Below are positions 1 to 8,006 of a DNA stretch of 64,000 bases, in pieces (within the stretch, counting starts at the first letter, position 1; each line of letters starts with the position of its first letter). This DNA comes from NORP110 sp051251595. GTDB lineage: Bacteria; Pseudomonadota; Alphaproteobacteria; Rhodobacterales; Rhodobacteraceae. The stretch lies in assembly GCA_051251595.1 (NCBI GenBank), contig JBPOFA010000001.1, forward strand, positions 479,172 through 543,171, given 5' to 3'. A program made the position numbers and the translations under genes. The notes below the pieces were generated by a model. It was not told where the DNA came from and made no database searches. It saw nothing but the letters and a program-made list of their open reading frames with translations.

Positions 1-305
1 CAGCGGCTCATTGTATAACTGCGCAAACCGGCCGCATGAAACGGGTCGGCGTCGGCGAGTGCGCGGGCCTCTGCCTCGTCTTTGGCGCGCACAATTATCA
101 TCCCGCCATAGGGAACCGCTTCGCCCTCCTCAAACAAGGGGCCTGCGCCAAACAGGATACCGTCGCGCTCCATCTTGATCTGATACTCCAGATGGGCGGG
201 CAGGACGTCTTGCATCCCCGGACCGCGCGCCGGAGTTGTGGTAATCACATAAAGGGTCTGCCGGAGCATCTTTGCATAAAGGTCTTCGGGTTTTGTCGTG
301 CTCAT
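1..305 (-). CDS. YciI-like family protein, partial
   Basis: This gene is cut by the left edge of the window; 101 residues are visible from an ATG at 305. The protein starts MSTTKPEDLYAKMLRQTLYV and continues with a ferredoxin-like alpha/beta pattern (LPAHLEYQIKMERDG, then GAGPLFEEG) and the YGGMIIV...EARALADADPFH segment typical of YciI/muconolactone-isomerase-like proteins. These are small dimeric proteins, some of which act on lactone or muconate-type intermediates. It is the last visible gene of the leftward catabolic operon, 66 bp after the TTT binding protein, so a role in the same pathway is likely but inferred. The C-terminus is not visible. Confidence 0.75.
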   Translation of the reverse strand, partial: MSTTKPEDLYAKMLRQTLYVITTTPARGPGMQDVLPAHLEYQIKMERDGILFGAGPLFEEGEAVPYGGMIIVRAKDEAEARALADADPFHAAGLRSYTMSR

Positions 306-371
306 GATGCGGTTGCCTGTGATCTGTGAATGGGTCGGCCCGCCAACCTGACGTCGGCGGACCGGATTGGT

Positions 372-1331
372 TTAGCGCTTTTCGATACCAGCTGTCGCAA
401 TCACGTCCGTCCAGACCGCAATCTGCCCTTCGATTAAGGATGTCATTTCCTCGCCGGAGGATGGAGATGGCTTGGCACCAAGCGATGCAATCTTGTCGCT
501 GACGGCAGGAACCGCCAAAGCATCATGGACTGCACCACGGATTTTGTCCGCGATATCGTCAGGAACACCAGCTGGCATGCCAATCCCGGTCCAAGACACG
601 ACGTCAAAGCCTTCTGCCACTGTCTCGGAAACGGTGGGCACATCTGGTGCATCCGGCCAGCGCTCGCCTGAGGTTATTGCGAGGATGTCATAAACGCCTG
701 CCTCGGCTTGCGGGCGGATCACGGTGCCCGTGTCGATCACAACGTCCACTTCGCCGCCCATCAGCGCTGTCGATGCTGCGGCCCCGCCTTTATATGGAAT
801 GTGGAGGAACTCCGCGCCCGTACGTAGCGCCAGCAATTCGCCAGTCAGGTGCTGGGTCGACCCAACGCCGGAATGCCCGATCTTGATCGACCCTGGCGAC
901 GCTTTTGCCGCTTCGATCAGCGCACTGATGGACTCGTACTCACCAGAGCGCGCCGCCACCATAAAAGGGAATTGTCCCAGTGTAGAAATGAACGTGAATC
1001 CGTCCACGGACTCGTAAGGCAAACTGCTGTAAAGCGCTGCCGCCACGGCATGACCACCAACCATCAACTGCATGGTATAGCCGTCGGGATCCTCCTTCGA
1101 GACATAGCCCGAGGCGACGGTGCCACCCGCACCAGGCCGCGATTCCACGACGACAGGCTGACCCAGTGTCTTCGACATTTCCTCCGCCATTATTCGTGAC
1201 ACCGTATCGGCATTGCCACCGGCACCAAAGCCGTGAACGATCCGCAACGCGCGGTCCGGGAATTCTTGCGCCGCTGCGGGCAAAGCAAGGGCTGCCGCCA
1301 GTGGCAACGCTATGAGTAGTTTCTTGAACAT
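372..1331 (-). CDS. TTT-family solute-binding protein (TctC-like)
   Basis: This is a 319-residue periplasmic substrate-binding protein of a tripartite tricarboxylate transporter. An N-terminal Sec signal peptide (MFKKLLIALPLAAALALPAAAQ) is followed by the family opening FPDRALRIVHGFGAGGNADT, then SRPGAGGTVASGYVSKEDPDGYT and HIPYKGGAAASTALMGGEVDVVID, all hallmarks of TctC/Bug proteins, which bind carboxylates. The start at 1331 is set by a GGAGGA site just upstream and by the signal peptide; a longer frame runs back to 1769 but overlaps tctA. It lies 71 bp after tctA in the same operon. The ligand cannot be read from sequence; the dioxygenase and hydrolase genes suggest an aromatic or dicarboxylic acid. 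Confidence 0.93.
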   Translation of the reverse strand: MFKKLLIALPLAAALALPAAAQEFPDRALRIVHGFGAGGNADTVSRIMAEEMSKTLGQPVVVESRPGAGGTVASGYVSKEDPDGYTMQLMVGGHAVAAALYSSLPYESVDGFTFISTLGQFPFMVAARSGEYESISALIEAAKASPGSIKIGHSGVGSTQHLTGELLALRTGAEFLHIPYKGGAAASTALMGGEVDVVIDTGTVIRPQAEAGVYDILAITSGERWPDAPDVPTVSETVAEGFDVVSWTGIGMPAGVPDDIADKIRGAVHDALAVPAVSDKIASLGAKPSPSSGEEMTSLIEGQIAVWTDVIATAGIEKR

Positions 1332-1402
1332 GTTCGTCCTCCCAGTTGTGTAAGCCCTTGTTTGTTGAGTTTGCCTCGGGCTCGGAAAGGCTTGCAGCGC
1401 GC

Positions 1403-2902
1403 TCATACAATCGTACGCGCGGCTATTCTTCGGATAGAAAAGCTCGACCAGATCGCGAACACGATCAGGAAGGCCGAGCAGGCGACCAAAACAGCGCTGA
1501 TAGGCCGGGTCACAAAGACAGAGAAATCGCCGCCGTATAACAGCATCGTGCGGCGGAAGTTGTCTTCCAGCAGCGGGCCAAGCACAAAGCCCAGAAGGAC
1601 GGGTGCAGGCTCGAACCGGTAGTTTTTCATCAGGTATCCAAGGACCCCGAACGCGAGGGTCAACAGAACATCCGTGACGCTGGTGCGGTGCGAATAAACG
1701 CCGACACAAATCATGATCACGATCATCGGATACAGCTTTTGGTAGGGAATGCGCAGCAACAGCACCCAAAGCTTGATCAATGGAATGTTGATCAGCAACA
1801 AGATGATGTTGCCGACAAAGAAGCTGGCGATCACGCCCCAGAACAGCTCTGGCTGGTCCACCATCAGCCGCGGGCCGGGGATGATGCCATTGAGGATCAG
1901 CGCGCCAATGATCAACGCCATGACCGCATCGCCTGGGACGCCAAGAGTAAGAGTCGGGATAAAGCCTGTCTGAGACGCAGCGTTATTCGCGGATTCAGGG
2001 GCCGCCAACCCGGGCAAATGTCCTTTGCCGAATTTCTCTGGCGTGCGCGAGAACCGCCGCTCCATCGCATAGGCCATAAACGATGCGATGGCGGCCCCGG
2101 TCCCCGGCAGCGCGCCGAAGAAGCTGCCAATGCTGGAACCTCTGATAATGGGCAAGGCAAGCGAGCGCGCCTGGGCGCGCGTGGGGATCACGTCCCGCAT
2201 GCTAACCGAGAAAGGCTTTGCATCCGCGGCTGGCCGTCGCGACGCGTTGCGTATGACTTCGCTCACCCCAAAAAGTCCCATTGCCAGCGACACGAGGCTG
2301 ATCCCGTCGGCAAGCTCTGGCATGGCAACAAAGCGGTAATACCCGGTCGTGGCATCTGCCCCGACGAGCCCCAAGGCAATGCCAAAGATCACCATCGCGA
2401 AAGATCTGATTTGTGATCCTGTCCCAATCATAGAGGCCGCCAAGAGGCCCAATATAACAAGCATCGCATATTCTGGCGCGCCAAATTTCAAGGCGATTAC
2501 GGTCATCGGGATGGCCGCGAGCACCAAAATGGACACACCAACCATGCCCCCAATAAAGGACGACATGGCAGCCACAAACAGTGCAAGCCCAGCCCGGTTA
2601 CTTTGGGCCAGTGGATACCCCTCCAAACAGGTCACCACGGATGAAGGCGTCCCCGGCAAATTCATCAAGATGGACGCGATGGACCCACCATATTGCGAAC
2701 CATAGTAAATCCCCGCCAGCAGGATCATCGACGTCGTGGCATCAAGATAAAACGTAACCGGCAGCAGCAGCGAAATTGCAGTGATGGCCCCAACGCCGGG
2801 CAGCACGCCAATCAACTGCCCCAGAAACACGCCAAAAAACGCGTATATCAACACATGGGGTTGCATGACGACCGACAGACCAAGAAGGAACTGATCCAGC
2901 AT
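1403..2902 (-). CDS. tctA: TTT-family large permease subunit (TctA)
   Basis: This is a 499-residue multi-spanning inner-membrane protein, the transport channel of the TTT system. It carries the family signatures GVLPGVGAITAISLLLPVTF near residue 35, IYYGSQYGGSIASILMNLPGTPSS near residue 66, and a second internally repeated set, GALPGTGAAIASFMAYAMERR and FIPTLTLGVPGDAVMALIIGAL. The length equals the usual TctA size (about 500). The ATG at 2902 has a GGAGGTAG site and begins 2 bp after the tctB stop, so the two are translationally linked. It partners with TctB and TctC and takes up carboxylates using the ion gradient. Confidence 0.95.
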   Translation of the reverse strand: MLDQFLLGLSVVMQPHVLIYAFFGVFLGQLIGVLPGVGAITAISLLLPVTFYLDATTSMILLAGIYYGSQYGGSIASILMNLPGTPSSVVTCLEGYPLAQSNRAGLALFVAAMSSFIGGMVGVSILVLAAIPMTVIALKFGAPEYAMLVILGLLAASMIGTGSQIRSFAMVIFGIALGLVGADATTGYYRFVAMPELADGISLVSLAMGLFGVSEVIRNASRRPAADAKPFSVSMRDVIPTRAQARSLALPIIRGSSIGSFFGALPGTGAAIASFMAYAMERRFSRTPEKFGKGHLPGLAAPESANNAASQTGFIPTLTLGVPGDAVMALIIGALILNGIIPGPRLMVDQPELFWGVIASFFVGNIILLLINIPLIKLWVLLLRIPYQKLYPMIVIMICVGVYSHRTSVTDVLLTLAFGVLGYLMKNYRFEPAPVLLGFVLGPLLEDNFRRTMLLYGGDFSVFVTRPISAVLVACSAFLIVFAIWSSFSIRRIAARTIV

Positions 2903-2904
2903 CG

Positions 2905-3372
2905 CTACCTCCAGAACGCCGGGATCGGCAACTCGAGGCCAACCAGAAACAACAGCCAGCCCAGGAACGTAGCGATCACTGTGTAGATCAAGACGGAAAG
3001 CGGCCGCGCCTGATCATCGGCAAACATGGACACACTCACGGCCAGAAACATGGACGGCACCAATCCTGCGACATCCACAAGTACGGCAAAGATGATGATT
3101 GCGGCAGACACAAAGACCAACCCGCGCCAATGCATCGCGCCACCGTCTTCCAATTCAGGGGCCCGCAGATCAATGATGATGATCGCGACTGCAAGACAGG
3201 ACATCAAAATACCAATGGTCTGCGGGATAAACCCCGGTCCCATCTGGTTGAGCGAGCCGGTCGGGTAGCCCCACGCGAAGAACAGCATGACCAAGCCTGC
3301 CACAAGCAGCACACCGCCGCTTACCGCACGCAGCGCCTTGTTTTGTTCCGTATGTGTCGTACCCTTTTGCAA
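2905..3372 (-). CDS. tctB: TTT-family small permease subunit (TctB)
   Basis: This is a 155-residue protein with four hydrophobic spans (about residues 15-35, 45-65, 83-110 and 125-150), the normal topology of TctB, the poorly conserved small subunit of TTT transporters. The segment GYPTGSLNQMGPGFIPQTIGILM is family-typical (a GPGF/P turn after the first span). The start is a TTG at 3372 with a strong GGGAGGG site a few bases upstream; no ATG fits the N-terminus. It lies between the dehydrogenase gene and tctA, so the order is tctB-tctA-tctC. Confidence 0.88.
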   Translation of the reverse strand: MQKGTTHTEQNKALRAVSGGVLLVAGLVMLFFAWGYPTGSLNQMGPGFIPQTIGILMSCLAVAIIIIDLRAPELEDGGAMHWRGLVFVSAAIIIFAVLVDVAGLVPSMFLAVSVSMFADDQARPLSVLIYTVIATFLGWLLFLVGLELPIPAFWR

Positions 3373-3411
3373 GGTTCCCTCCCAAGAACTCCCGATTTTC
3401 GGCGCTGCTGT

Positions 3412-4458
3412 CTATCTGCCCGCAGCGTCCGTCTTTATTTCCACGGGCGGCGTAACGCCAAACCGCTTTCCCAAGCTGGCCAAGCGGGCCAGCGTGCCGT
3501 CCGCCACTGGGATGCCCTTTCGCATCCGTTCATCGGCCAGACGAAATCCGCGTTCACCAGGCAGCAGGATTTCATCCGTATCGAGGGCTTTTGGCAAGGC
3601 TTTCAACCGCTGGCCCAGATCCGCGATGTGGTCTGCAAATTGATCCGGCGCGCCAAACGCGTCCACCTTGATCGCGAGTGCCGCGCCGTTCATGCTGCCT
3701 TTGCCGCCGCCAAGCACAGTCGCGATTACCGGGTTGGCAATCAACACGCTAGACAGAACCTCAATCATCAGCGACAGGCCCGATCCCTTGGGCCCACCAA
3801 GTGGCGTCATCGTTGCGACTTGGTTCGGATCCGTCGCAGGCGCGCCCTGCGCGTCTATTGCCCAACCCACAGGAATGGCGGTGCCAGCATCCTTTGCGAG
3901 CATGATTTTACCAAGCGCCACTGTCGAGGTCGACATATCCAACAACAATGGGCGCCCCCGTGACGGAGCCGCTATGGAAATCGGGTTAGTCGACAGCCCC
4001 GACACCTTTGCGCCATGATAGGCCATAAGCGGGCCCGAGGCCGTCATAACGATCCCGATGCAGCCACGCTCCACTGCTCTGAGGGCGAAGTAGCCGACTG
4101 CCCCGGCATGGGTGATATTGCGCGCTGAGCACCAGCCGATATTGACCCGGTCGGCGATATCAATCGCCGCGTCCATCGCAGCCACCATGGCAGATGGGCC
4201 AGGCGCGCGCGCCGCTTCCAGTACCGCCATGGCACCATTCTGTGTGACCAATTCAGGGTCCGCTACCGGATCAATCAATCCTTGCTCGACCATTTCGATG
4301 TAGCGCGGAATCCGCAGCACTCCGTGGGAATTCGCACCGCGTGCGTTCGCCCAAACCAAAATATCAGCCGTTCGCTCGGCATGTACCGGGGAATAGCCCC
4401 CGGCTTGCAAAAGCCCTGCGGCGTAAGCCTTCAGGTCGTCTGCACTAAACTGCGTCAT
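3412..4458 (-). CDS. Ldh2-family malate/L-lactate/ureidoglycolate-type dehydrogenase
   Basis: This is a 348-residue NAD(P)-dependent 2-hydroxyacid oxidoreductase of the Ldh2/MDH2 family, which is unrelated to classical Rossmann LDH. Seen: the N-terminal catalytic block ARGANSHGVLRIPRYIEMV (the SHG histidine), ITHAGAVGYFALRAVERGCIGIVMTAS, the STNPISIAAPS substrate region, LLLDMSTSTVALGK, and GGPKGSGLSLMIEVLSSVL near residue 225. The start is taken at ATG 4458, which overlaps the preceding hydrolase stop in an ATGA; a longer frame reaches 4500. In this operon it probably oxidises or reduces a 2-hydroxy/2-oxo acid produced by or feeding the ring-cleavage pathway. The substrate is not predictable. 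Confidence 0.88.
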   Translation of the reverse strand: MTQFSADDLKAYAAGLLQAGGYSPVHAERTADILVWANARGANSHGVLRIPRYIEMVEQGLIDPVADPELVTQNGAMAVLEAARAPGPSAMVAAMDAAIDIADRVNIGWCSARNITHAGAVGYFALRAVERGCIGIVMTASGPLMAYHGAKVSGLSTNPISIAAPSRGRPLLLDMSTSTVALGKIMLAKDAGTAIPVGWAIDAQGAPATDPNQVATMTPLGGPKGSGLSLMIEVLSSVLIANPVIATVLGGGKGSMNGAALAIKVDAFGAPDQFADHIADLGQRLKALPKALDTDEILLPGERGFRLADERMRKGIPVADGTLARLASLGKRFGVTPPVEIKTDAAGR

Positions 4459-5342
4459 GACGCGGCGCCCAGCGGCGTGGGGAAGAACTTGTTCAGCCAT
4501 GCATCAATCAACGCGCGGGTATGGGGCGCATCATCCTCGGAAAGCGGGAAATGCGACATGCCCGTCGGGATCATCAGTTCTGCATTGGCCCCGGCCTTTT
4601 GAAAGAGGCTGATGGACTGCTCCATCGGCGTTATCACATCGCCTGCGGTGTGAAACAGTAGTAGGGGACGCGGTGCAATATCGGCCACGACATCCTCGGC
4701 ACGGAAATGGTACATTGAGATAGCCGTCTCAACCGGTACTTCGAACTGGGCATGCGGTGACAGGTTCTTTCGTAATTCCTCGGGGATCGGCACAACATCG
4801 AACCGTGACACCCACATGCTTTCACCAGTTTTGGCCTTGTGCTTGCGGCCCTCATCCAGAATGCCGGTGAATTTGGCCCAGGCCTCTGGAGTGGGATGCT
4901 GGCCGCGGAACTTGCGTTCGCCATCGCCCCAACCACACAGGGACAAAACACAGGCCACACGCTGGTCAACGCCGCCGGTAAAGATCGCGACTGCCGCGCC
5001 AAAACTATGGCCGGTCAGGCCGATGCGGTCAGGGTCAACCTCTTCTCGCCCGGAAATGAACGACAGCGCATTGCGGGTGTCGGCAACCTGATCATGGCAG
5101 CGCACTTCGCCGCGCGCGCCCTCGGACTGACCGCACCCTCGGAAATCAATGCGGAACACGCAGTAACCCATGTCCTCGATCATGCGTGCGAAAAGTTCGA
5201 CATGGGATTTGTCTTTGGTGCCTACGAAACCATGCAACACAATAAATGTTGGTAAGCGCTGCCCCGGCTTGCGCCCTTCCGGCACATGAAGAACGCCAGA
5301 TAGTTTCAGACCATCGGACATGAACGTAAGCGGATGTTCCAT
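4455..5342 (-). CDS. Alpha/beta-fold serine hydrolase
   Basis: This is a 295-residue cytoplasmic alpha/beta hydrolase. The oxyanion strand FIVLHGFVGTKDKS is followed by the nucleophile elbow GLTGHSFGAAVA (Ser in GHSFG), an acid in LLLFHTAGDVITPMEQ and the catalytic His in IPTGMSHFPLSEDD, so the triad is complete. The start at ATG 5342 follows a GGAGGCGCACC site; the frame stays open to 5456 without a better start. It sits between the FMN reductase and Ldh2 genes. Beside an extradiol dioxygenase it may be the meta-cleavage-product hydrolase, but the sequence looks more like broad dienelactone or peptidase-type hydrolases, so an ester or lactone substrate is equally possible. Confidence 0.85.
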   Translation of the reverse strand: MEHPLTFMSDGLKLSGVLHVPEGRKPGQRLPTFIVLHGFVGTKDKSHVELFARMIEDMGYCVFRIDFRGCGQSEGARGEVRCHDQVADTRNALSFISGREEVDPDRIGLTGHSFGAAVAIFTGGVDQRVACVLSLCGWGDGERKFRGQHPTPEAWAKFTGILDEGRKHKAKTGESMWVSRFDVVPIPEELRKNLSPHAQFEVPVETAISMYHFRAEDVVADIAPRPLLLFHTAGDVITPMEQSISLFQKAGANAELMIPTGMSHFPLSEDDAPHTRALIDAWLNKFFPTPLGAAS

Positions 5343-5379
5343 TAAGGTGCGCCTCCATTTTGTCGGGGGTGTGTGCCTC

Positions 5380-5937
5380 TCAAGCGCCACTCCATGAACT
5401 ACAGAATGTCCCGAAGGCAGACAGGTGCCCCCGAAGGAACGCTTCAGTCTCTGCATTGGTGATTTGGCCTGCGTCTACATCCAGCTTGCCTTTTGCGCCC
5501 GCGATCTGAACCTCAGGCTTAGCCATGATGATCATATCTAGCGAAAGCAGGGTGTGGCGCAGCCCTTCGTGGACCCGCGCGCCGCCCAAAAGACCTGGAG
5601 ATACGCTCCAGATTGCAACGGGCTTTTTTGCCAAAGGGTTGGGAGTCTTACGTGAAAGCCAGTCAATCGCGTTCTTCAGTCCGCCGGGAATGGACCAATT
5701 GTATTCAGGCGTCACGATCAACACGGCGTCTACGCCGGCAACGGCATCAATGAAGGCACTGACGGGGGCAGGCATTCCGTCATCCATTAGGTCTTGGTTG
5801 AATAATGGCAGTGTTCCCGGGTTTGGAAGGGGAACCGCTTCCATTCCGTCAGGCAAAAGCCCCGCCGCGGCGCGCGCCGCAGTTCGCGATAGTGCGGCGC
5901 GGCGCAATGAGCCTTCTAAAATGCCAAGTTTTGTCAC
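5380..5937 (-). CDS. NADPH-dependent FMN reductase-family flavoprotein
   Basis: This 185-residue flavodoxin-fold protein has the N-terminal phosphate loop ILEGSLRRAALSR, a variant of GSxRxxSxN, and the flavin-contacting block VLIVTPEYNWSIPGGLKNAIDWLSR near residue 95, which is diagnostic for the NADPH-dependent FMN reductase family (SsuE/chromate reductase/ArsH-like). It would use NAD(P)H to reduce FMN or quinones. Twenty-one bp separate it from the dioxygenase gene upstream. In an aromatic operon it could supply reduced flavin to a two-component monooxygenase, but no such oxygenase is visible in this window; it may lie beyond the left edge. Confidence 0.88.
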   Translation of the reverse strand: MTKLGILEGSLRRAALSRTAARAAAGLLPDGMEAVPLPNPGTLPLFNQDLMDDGMPAPVSAFIDAVAGVDAVLIVTPEYNWSIPGGLKNAIDWLSRKTPNPLAKKPVAIWSVSPGLLGGARVHEGLRHTLLSLDMIIMAKPEVQIAGAKGKLDVDAGQITNAETEAFLRGHLSAFGTFCSSWSGA

Positions 5938-5958
5938 GTCGGGTTTCCTTATCGATTT

Positions 5959-6864
5959 TCAGTCAGCAGATGCCGCCCAAGGGAAATGGTGTTCACGCCA
6001 CGGCAACGGCGCAGGTTCGCCCCACACATTCATGACGCGGACGTTTTCGGGTCGTTTTAGGGCCGTGATGATGTTCGGCTCATACCGATCATCATCATTG
6101 ATCAGGGCCATATTCCCTGCGCATTCGACCATCGCGCCACAGGTATCAATGTAATACGCAAAAGTGTTGTCACCCGGCCGGTGCCGCCCCGGCCCCCAGA
6201 TGAAGTTCTTTTCAATCGTGTCCAGACGATCACCCAGGTGGCAGTAATCCGAAAATTTGGCGACTTCCCACGAGTAATGATGCAGACCGGTTTTGCCCTT
6301 CACAATCCCTAGGATGTGGTGCAGCCGGTTTGCGCCACGCATCCAGTTCAGCCCGTCATCCACCATTCGTTCAGACAACCGCATCCCCATGATCTTTTCC
6401 AAGTGAGTGCGCGTTTCGGCAGGTTCCGGCGACATGATGTTGACGTGATCAAGGCGCAGCGGTGCCATTCCGGGCGTTGGTTGGCGGTTGCCATAAATCT
6501 CGGTTTGGACCGGGCTGTGCAACTCAATGCTGTGTCCCTGAGGAGTCACAAACTGCATTCCTTTGACACAGCAATCAAGGCTTGGATCGGTGGAGACCAA
6601 CTTGCAGCCCGCATCTTCTACCCGCGCGGCAGCCTCTGCCACTGCGGCCTCGGACACCGCTTCGAACCCGAGCGAGCGGATCGCATTCTCGCTTGCCTCA
6701 TGTAAGACTAATTCGACCATGCGCCCGTTGGACGACAACCACACACAACCCGGTTCTTCGCGCGTCACGTGCAAACCCAGTATGTCACAGGATTCACTCA
6801 CCAGCGCATCAACATCGACGACGTTCAACTGAACGTGGCCCATTGAATTCACCAAGTAGCTCAT
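5959..6864 (-). CDS. Two-domain extradiol (catechol 2,3-) dioxygenase, VOC fold
   Basis: This is a 301-residue type I extradiol dioxygenase. It has two vicinal-oxygen-chelate halves: an N-terminal one (GHVQLNVVDVDALVSE to GHSIELHSP) and a catalytic C-terminal one with RLDHVNIMSPEP, then KTGLHHYSWEV and YIDTCGAMVECAGN. These supply the expected His-His-Glu iron ligands. The reaction would be O2-dependent meta cleavage of a catechol-type ring. The start at ATG 6864 has a GGAGGAGA site; the frame stays open to 6903. It is the first gene of the leftward operon and lies directly behind the palindrome at 6925-6936. The substrate is unknown; VOC paralogs without ring-cleavage activity exist. Confidence 0.87.
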   Translation of the reverse strand: MSYLVNSMGHVQLNVVDVDALVSESCDILGLHVTREEPGCVWLSSNGRMVELVLHEASENAIRSLGFEAVSEAAVAEAAARVEDAGCKLVSTDPSLDCCVKGMQFVTPQGHSIELHSPVQTEIYGNRQPTPGMAPLRLDHVNIMSPEPAETRTHLEKIMGMRLSERMVDDGLNWMRGANRLHHILGIVKGKTGLHHYSWEVAKFSDYCHLGDRLDTIEKNFIWGPGRHRPGDNTFAYYIDTCGAMVECAGNMALINDDDRYEPNIITALKRPENVRVMNVWGEPAPLPWREHHFPWAASAD

Positions 6865-6924
6865 CGCCGCTTCTCCTCCAACCTCTTGTGGCGTTGGTAA
6901 CATGTACTTTCCACAATGCCAAAC

Positions 6925-6936
6925 ATTTTCGAAAAT
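6925..6936. promoter_or_regulatory. Palindromic operator candidate upstream of the dioxygenase operon
   Basis: ATTTTCGAAAAT is a perfect 12-bp palindrome 60 bp upstream of the dioxygenase ATG, in the gap between that operon and the FAH gene. The identical 12-mer occurs at 7844-7855 upstream of the FAH gene and a one-mismatch copy at 7927-7938. The bases after the palindrome also match partly at both exact sites (TAGAAT and TAGAAA about 14 bp downstream). It is the best candidate for the binding site of the GntR regulator at 8007-8702. Confidence 0.6.
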
Positions 6937-6983
6937 TTTGATATATTAGAATGAAGCGCCTTGCGTTCGATCTTGTGAGCCGC

Positions 6984-7829
6984 TCACACCTCCGCCTCAA
7001 CCGTGTTCGAGAGCACCCCAATGCCCTCGATCTCCACCTCCACCACATCACCGGGTTTCAAAAACTCTTTCGGATTGCGCGTAATGCCAAAGCCCGTGCA
7101 GGTGCCCGTGACAATTACATCGCCAGGCTCAAGCGCGGTAAAGGTCGAGATATAGGAGATCAGATAGGGGATATCGAAGATCATTCGGTCAGTGGTCGTC
7201 CGCTGCTTTTCAACCCCATTCACCCGCGTGACCAGCGCCACACCGTCGTTATGGAGCGGCAGATCATCGGCTTGCACCATCCAAGGACCAAAACCGCCCG
7301 TGCCCACAAAATTCTTTCCCGGCGTGAACTGATGCGAGTGCTTTTGCCAATCGCGGACGCTGGCATCGTTGTAGCAGGCATAGCCCGCCACATGATCCAT
7401 CGCCTGATCCGAGGGTATATGTCGTCCACCGGTACCGATAATCACCGCAAGTTCGCCCTCAAAATCCAGATTCTCTGAAGATCGCGGCTTAATTAGCGGT
7501 GCCTCATGCCCGATCTGCGATGACGGAAGCCGCAAGAACAATACCGGATAGGCCGGAGCCTTGTCTGGATCAGAGTCATCTTCCCAATAATTGATCGCCG
7601 CCAGCACAACTTTGTCCGGATTCGGGATCACAGGTGCCAGCTCGACCTCGGCAAGGCCGATCTCAGCAGACCCCAAATCCTCCAGAAACTCACCTGGCAT
7701 GCCAGCAGCGATAAATGTTTTGAGATCAGGGAATTGGCCGGCACTCCGTGCCCCAACATCAACTAACCCTTGGTCTAAAACACACCCCCATGAGGCTTTA
7801 CCTTCACGCAAGAAAGAGAGCAGCTTCAT
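6984..7829 (-). CDS. Fumarylacetoacetate hydrolase (FAH)-family protein
   Basis: This is a 281-residue FAH-superfamily enzyme (2-keto-4-pentenoate hydratase, 2-oxo-hept-3-ene-1,7-dioate hydratase or acylpyruvase type). Seen: an N-terminal small domain, then VIPNPDKVVLAAINYWEDD, the metal-binding NLDFEGELAVIIG, GYACYNDASVRDWQ, TPGKNFVGTGGFGPWMV, RTTTDRMIFDIPYLISYIST and EPGDVIVTGTCTGFG. The last motif is usually GTPxGVG, so the GTCTGFG here is atypical. The start is taken at ATG 7829; a TTG two codons earlier is possible. It lies upstream of the dioxygenase operon with its own palindrome at 7844. It likely hydrates or hydrolyses the ring-cleavage product. Confidence 0.88.
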   Translation of the reverse strand: MKLLSFLREGKASWGCVLDQGLVDVGARSAGQFPDLKTFIAAGMPGEFLEDLGSAEIGLAEVELAPVIPNPDKVVLAAINYWEDDSDPDKAPAYPVLFLRLPSSQIGHEAPLIKPRSSENLDFEGELAVIIGTGGRHIPSDQAMDHVAGYACYNDASVRDWQKHSHQFTPGKNFVGTGGFGPWMVQADDLPLHNDGVALVTRVNGVEKQRTTTDRMIFDIPYLISYISTFTALEPGDVIVTGTCTGFGITRNPKEFLKPGDVVEVEIEGIGVLSNTVEAEV

Positions 7830-7843
7830 TCTCAAACCTTTAT

Positions 7844-7855
7844 ATTTTCGAAAAT
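7844..7855. promoter_or_regulatory. Palindromic operator candidate upstream of the FAH gene
   Basis: This is a second exact copy of ATTTTCGAAAAT, only 14 bp upstream of the FAH ATG on the minus strand, so a bound protein would block initiation. It lies in the intergenic region shared with the divergent GntR gene. Together with the copies at 6925 and 7927 it forms a three-site set limited to this locus; other TTTTCGAAA occurrences in the window (near 11876 and 25055) lack the full 12-mer. Confidence 0.6.
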
Positions 7856-7926
7856 CATACTAAAATAGAAACTATGGCTAATGAAGTGATATTTTCAAAA
7901 CAAGTTTTCATTTCCATTCACATGGG

Positions 7927-7938
7927 ATATTCGAAAAT
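7927..7938. promoter_or_regulatory. Imperfect operator copy upstream of the GntR gene
   Basis: ATATTCGAAAAT differs from the 12-mer at 6925 and 7844 by one base. It lies 69 bp before the GntR start and 83 bp from the FAH-proximal copy (start to start). This arrangement suits autoregulation of the regulator, possibly with looping between the two sites. The assignment is by pattern and position only. Confidence 0.45.
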
Positions 7939-8006
7939 CCGCGAAAGCGGTGCGACAGACGCTAAAGACTTCGCATTGCAACGATTAACCAAAGGTGGTG
8001 CGCCAC

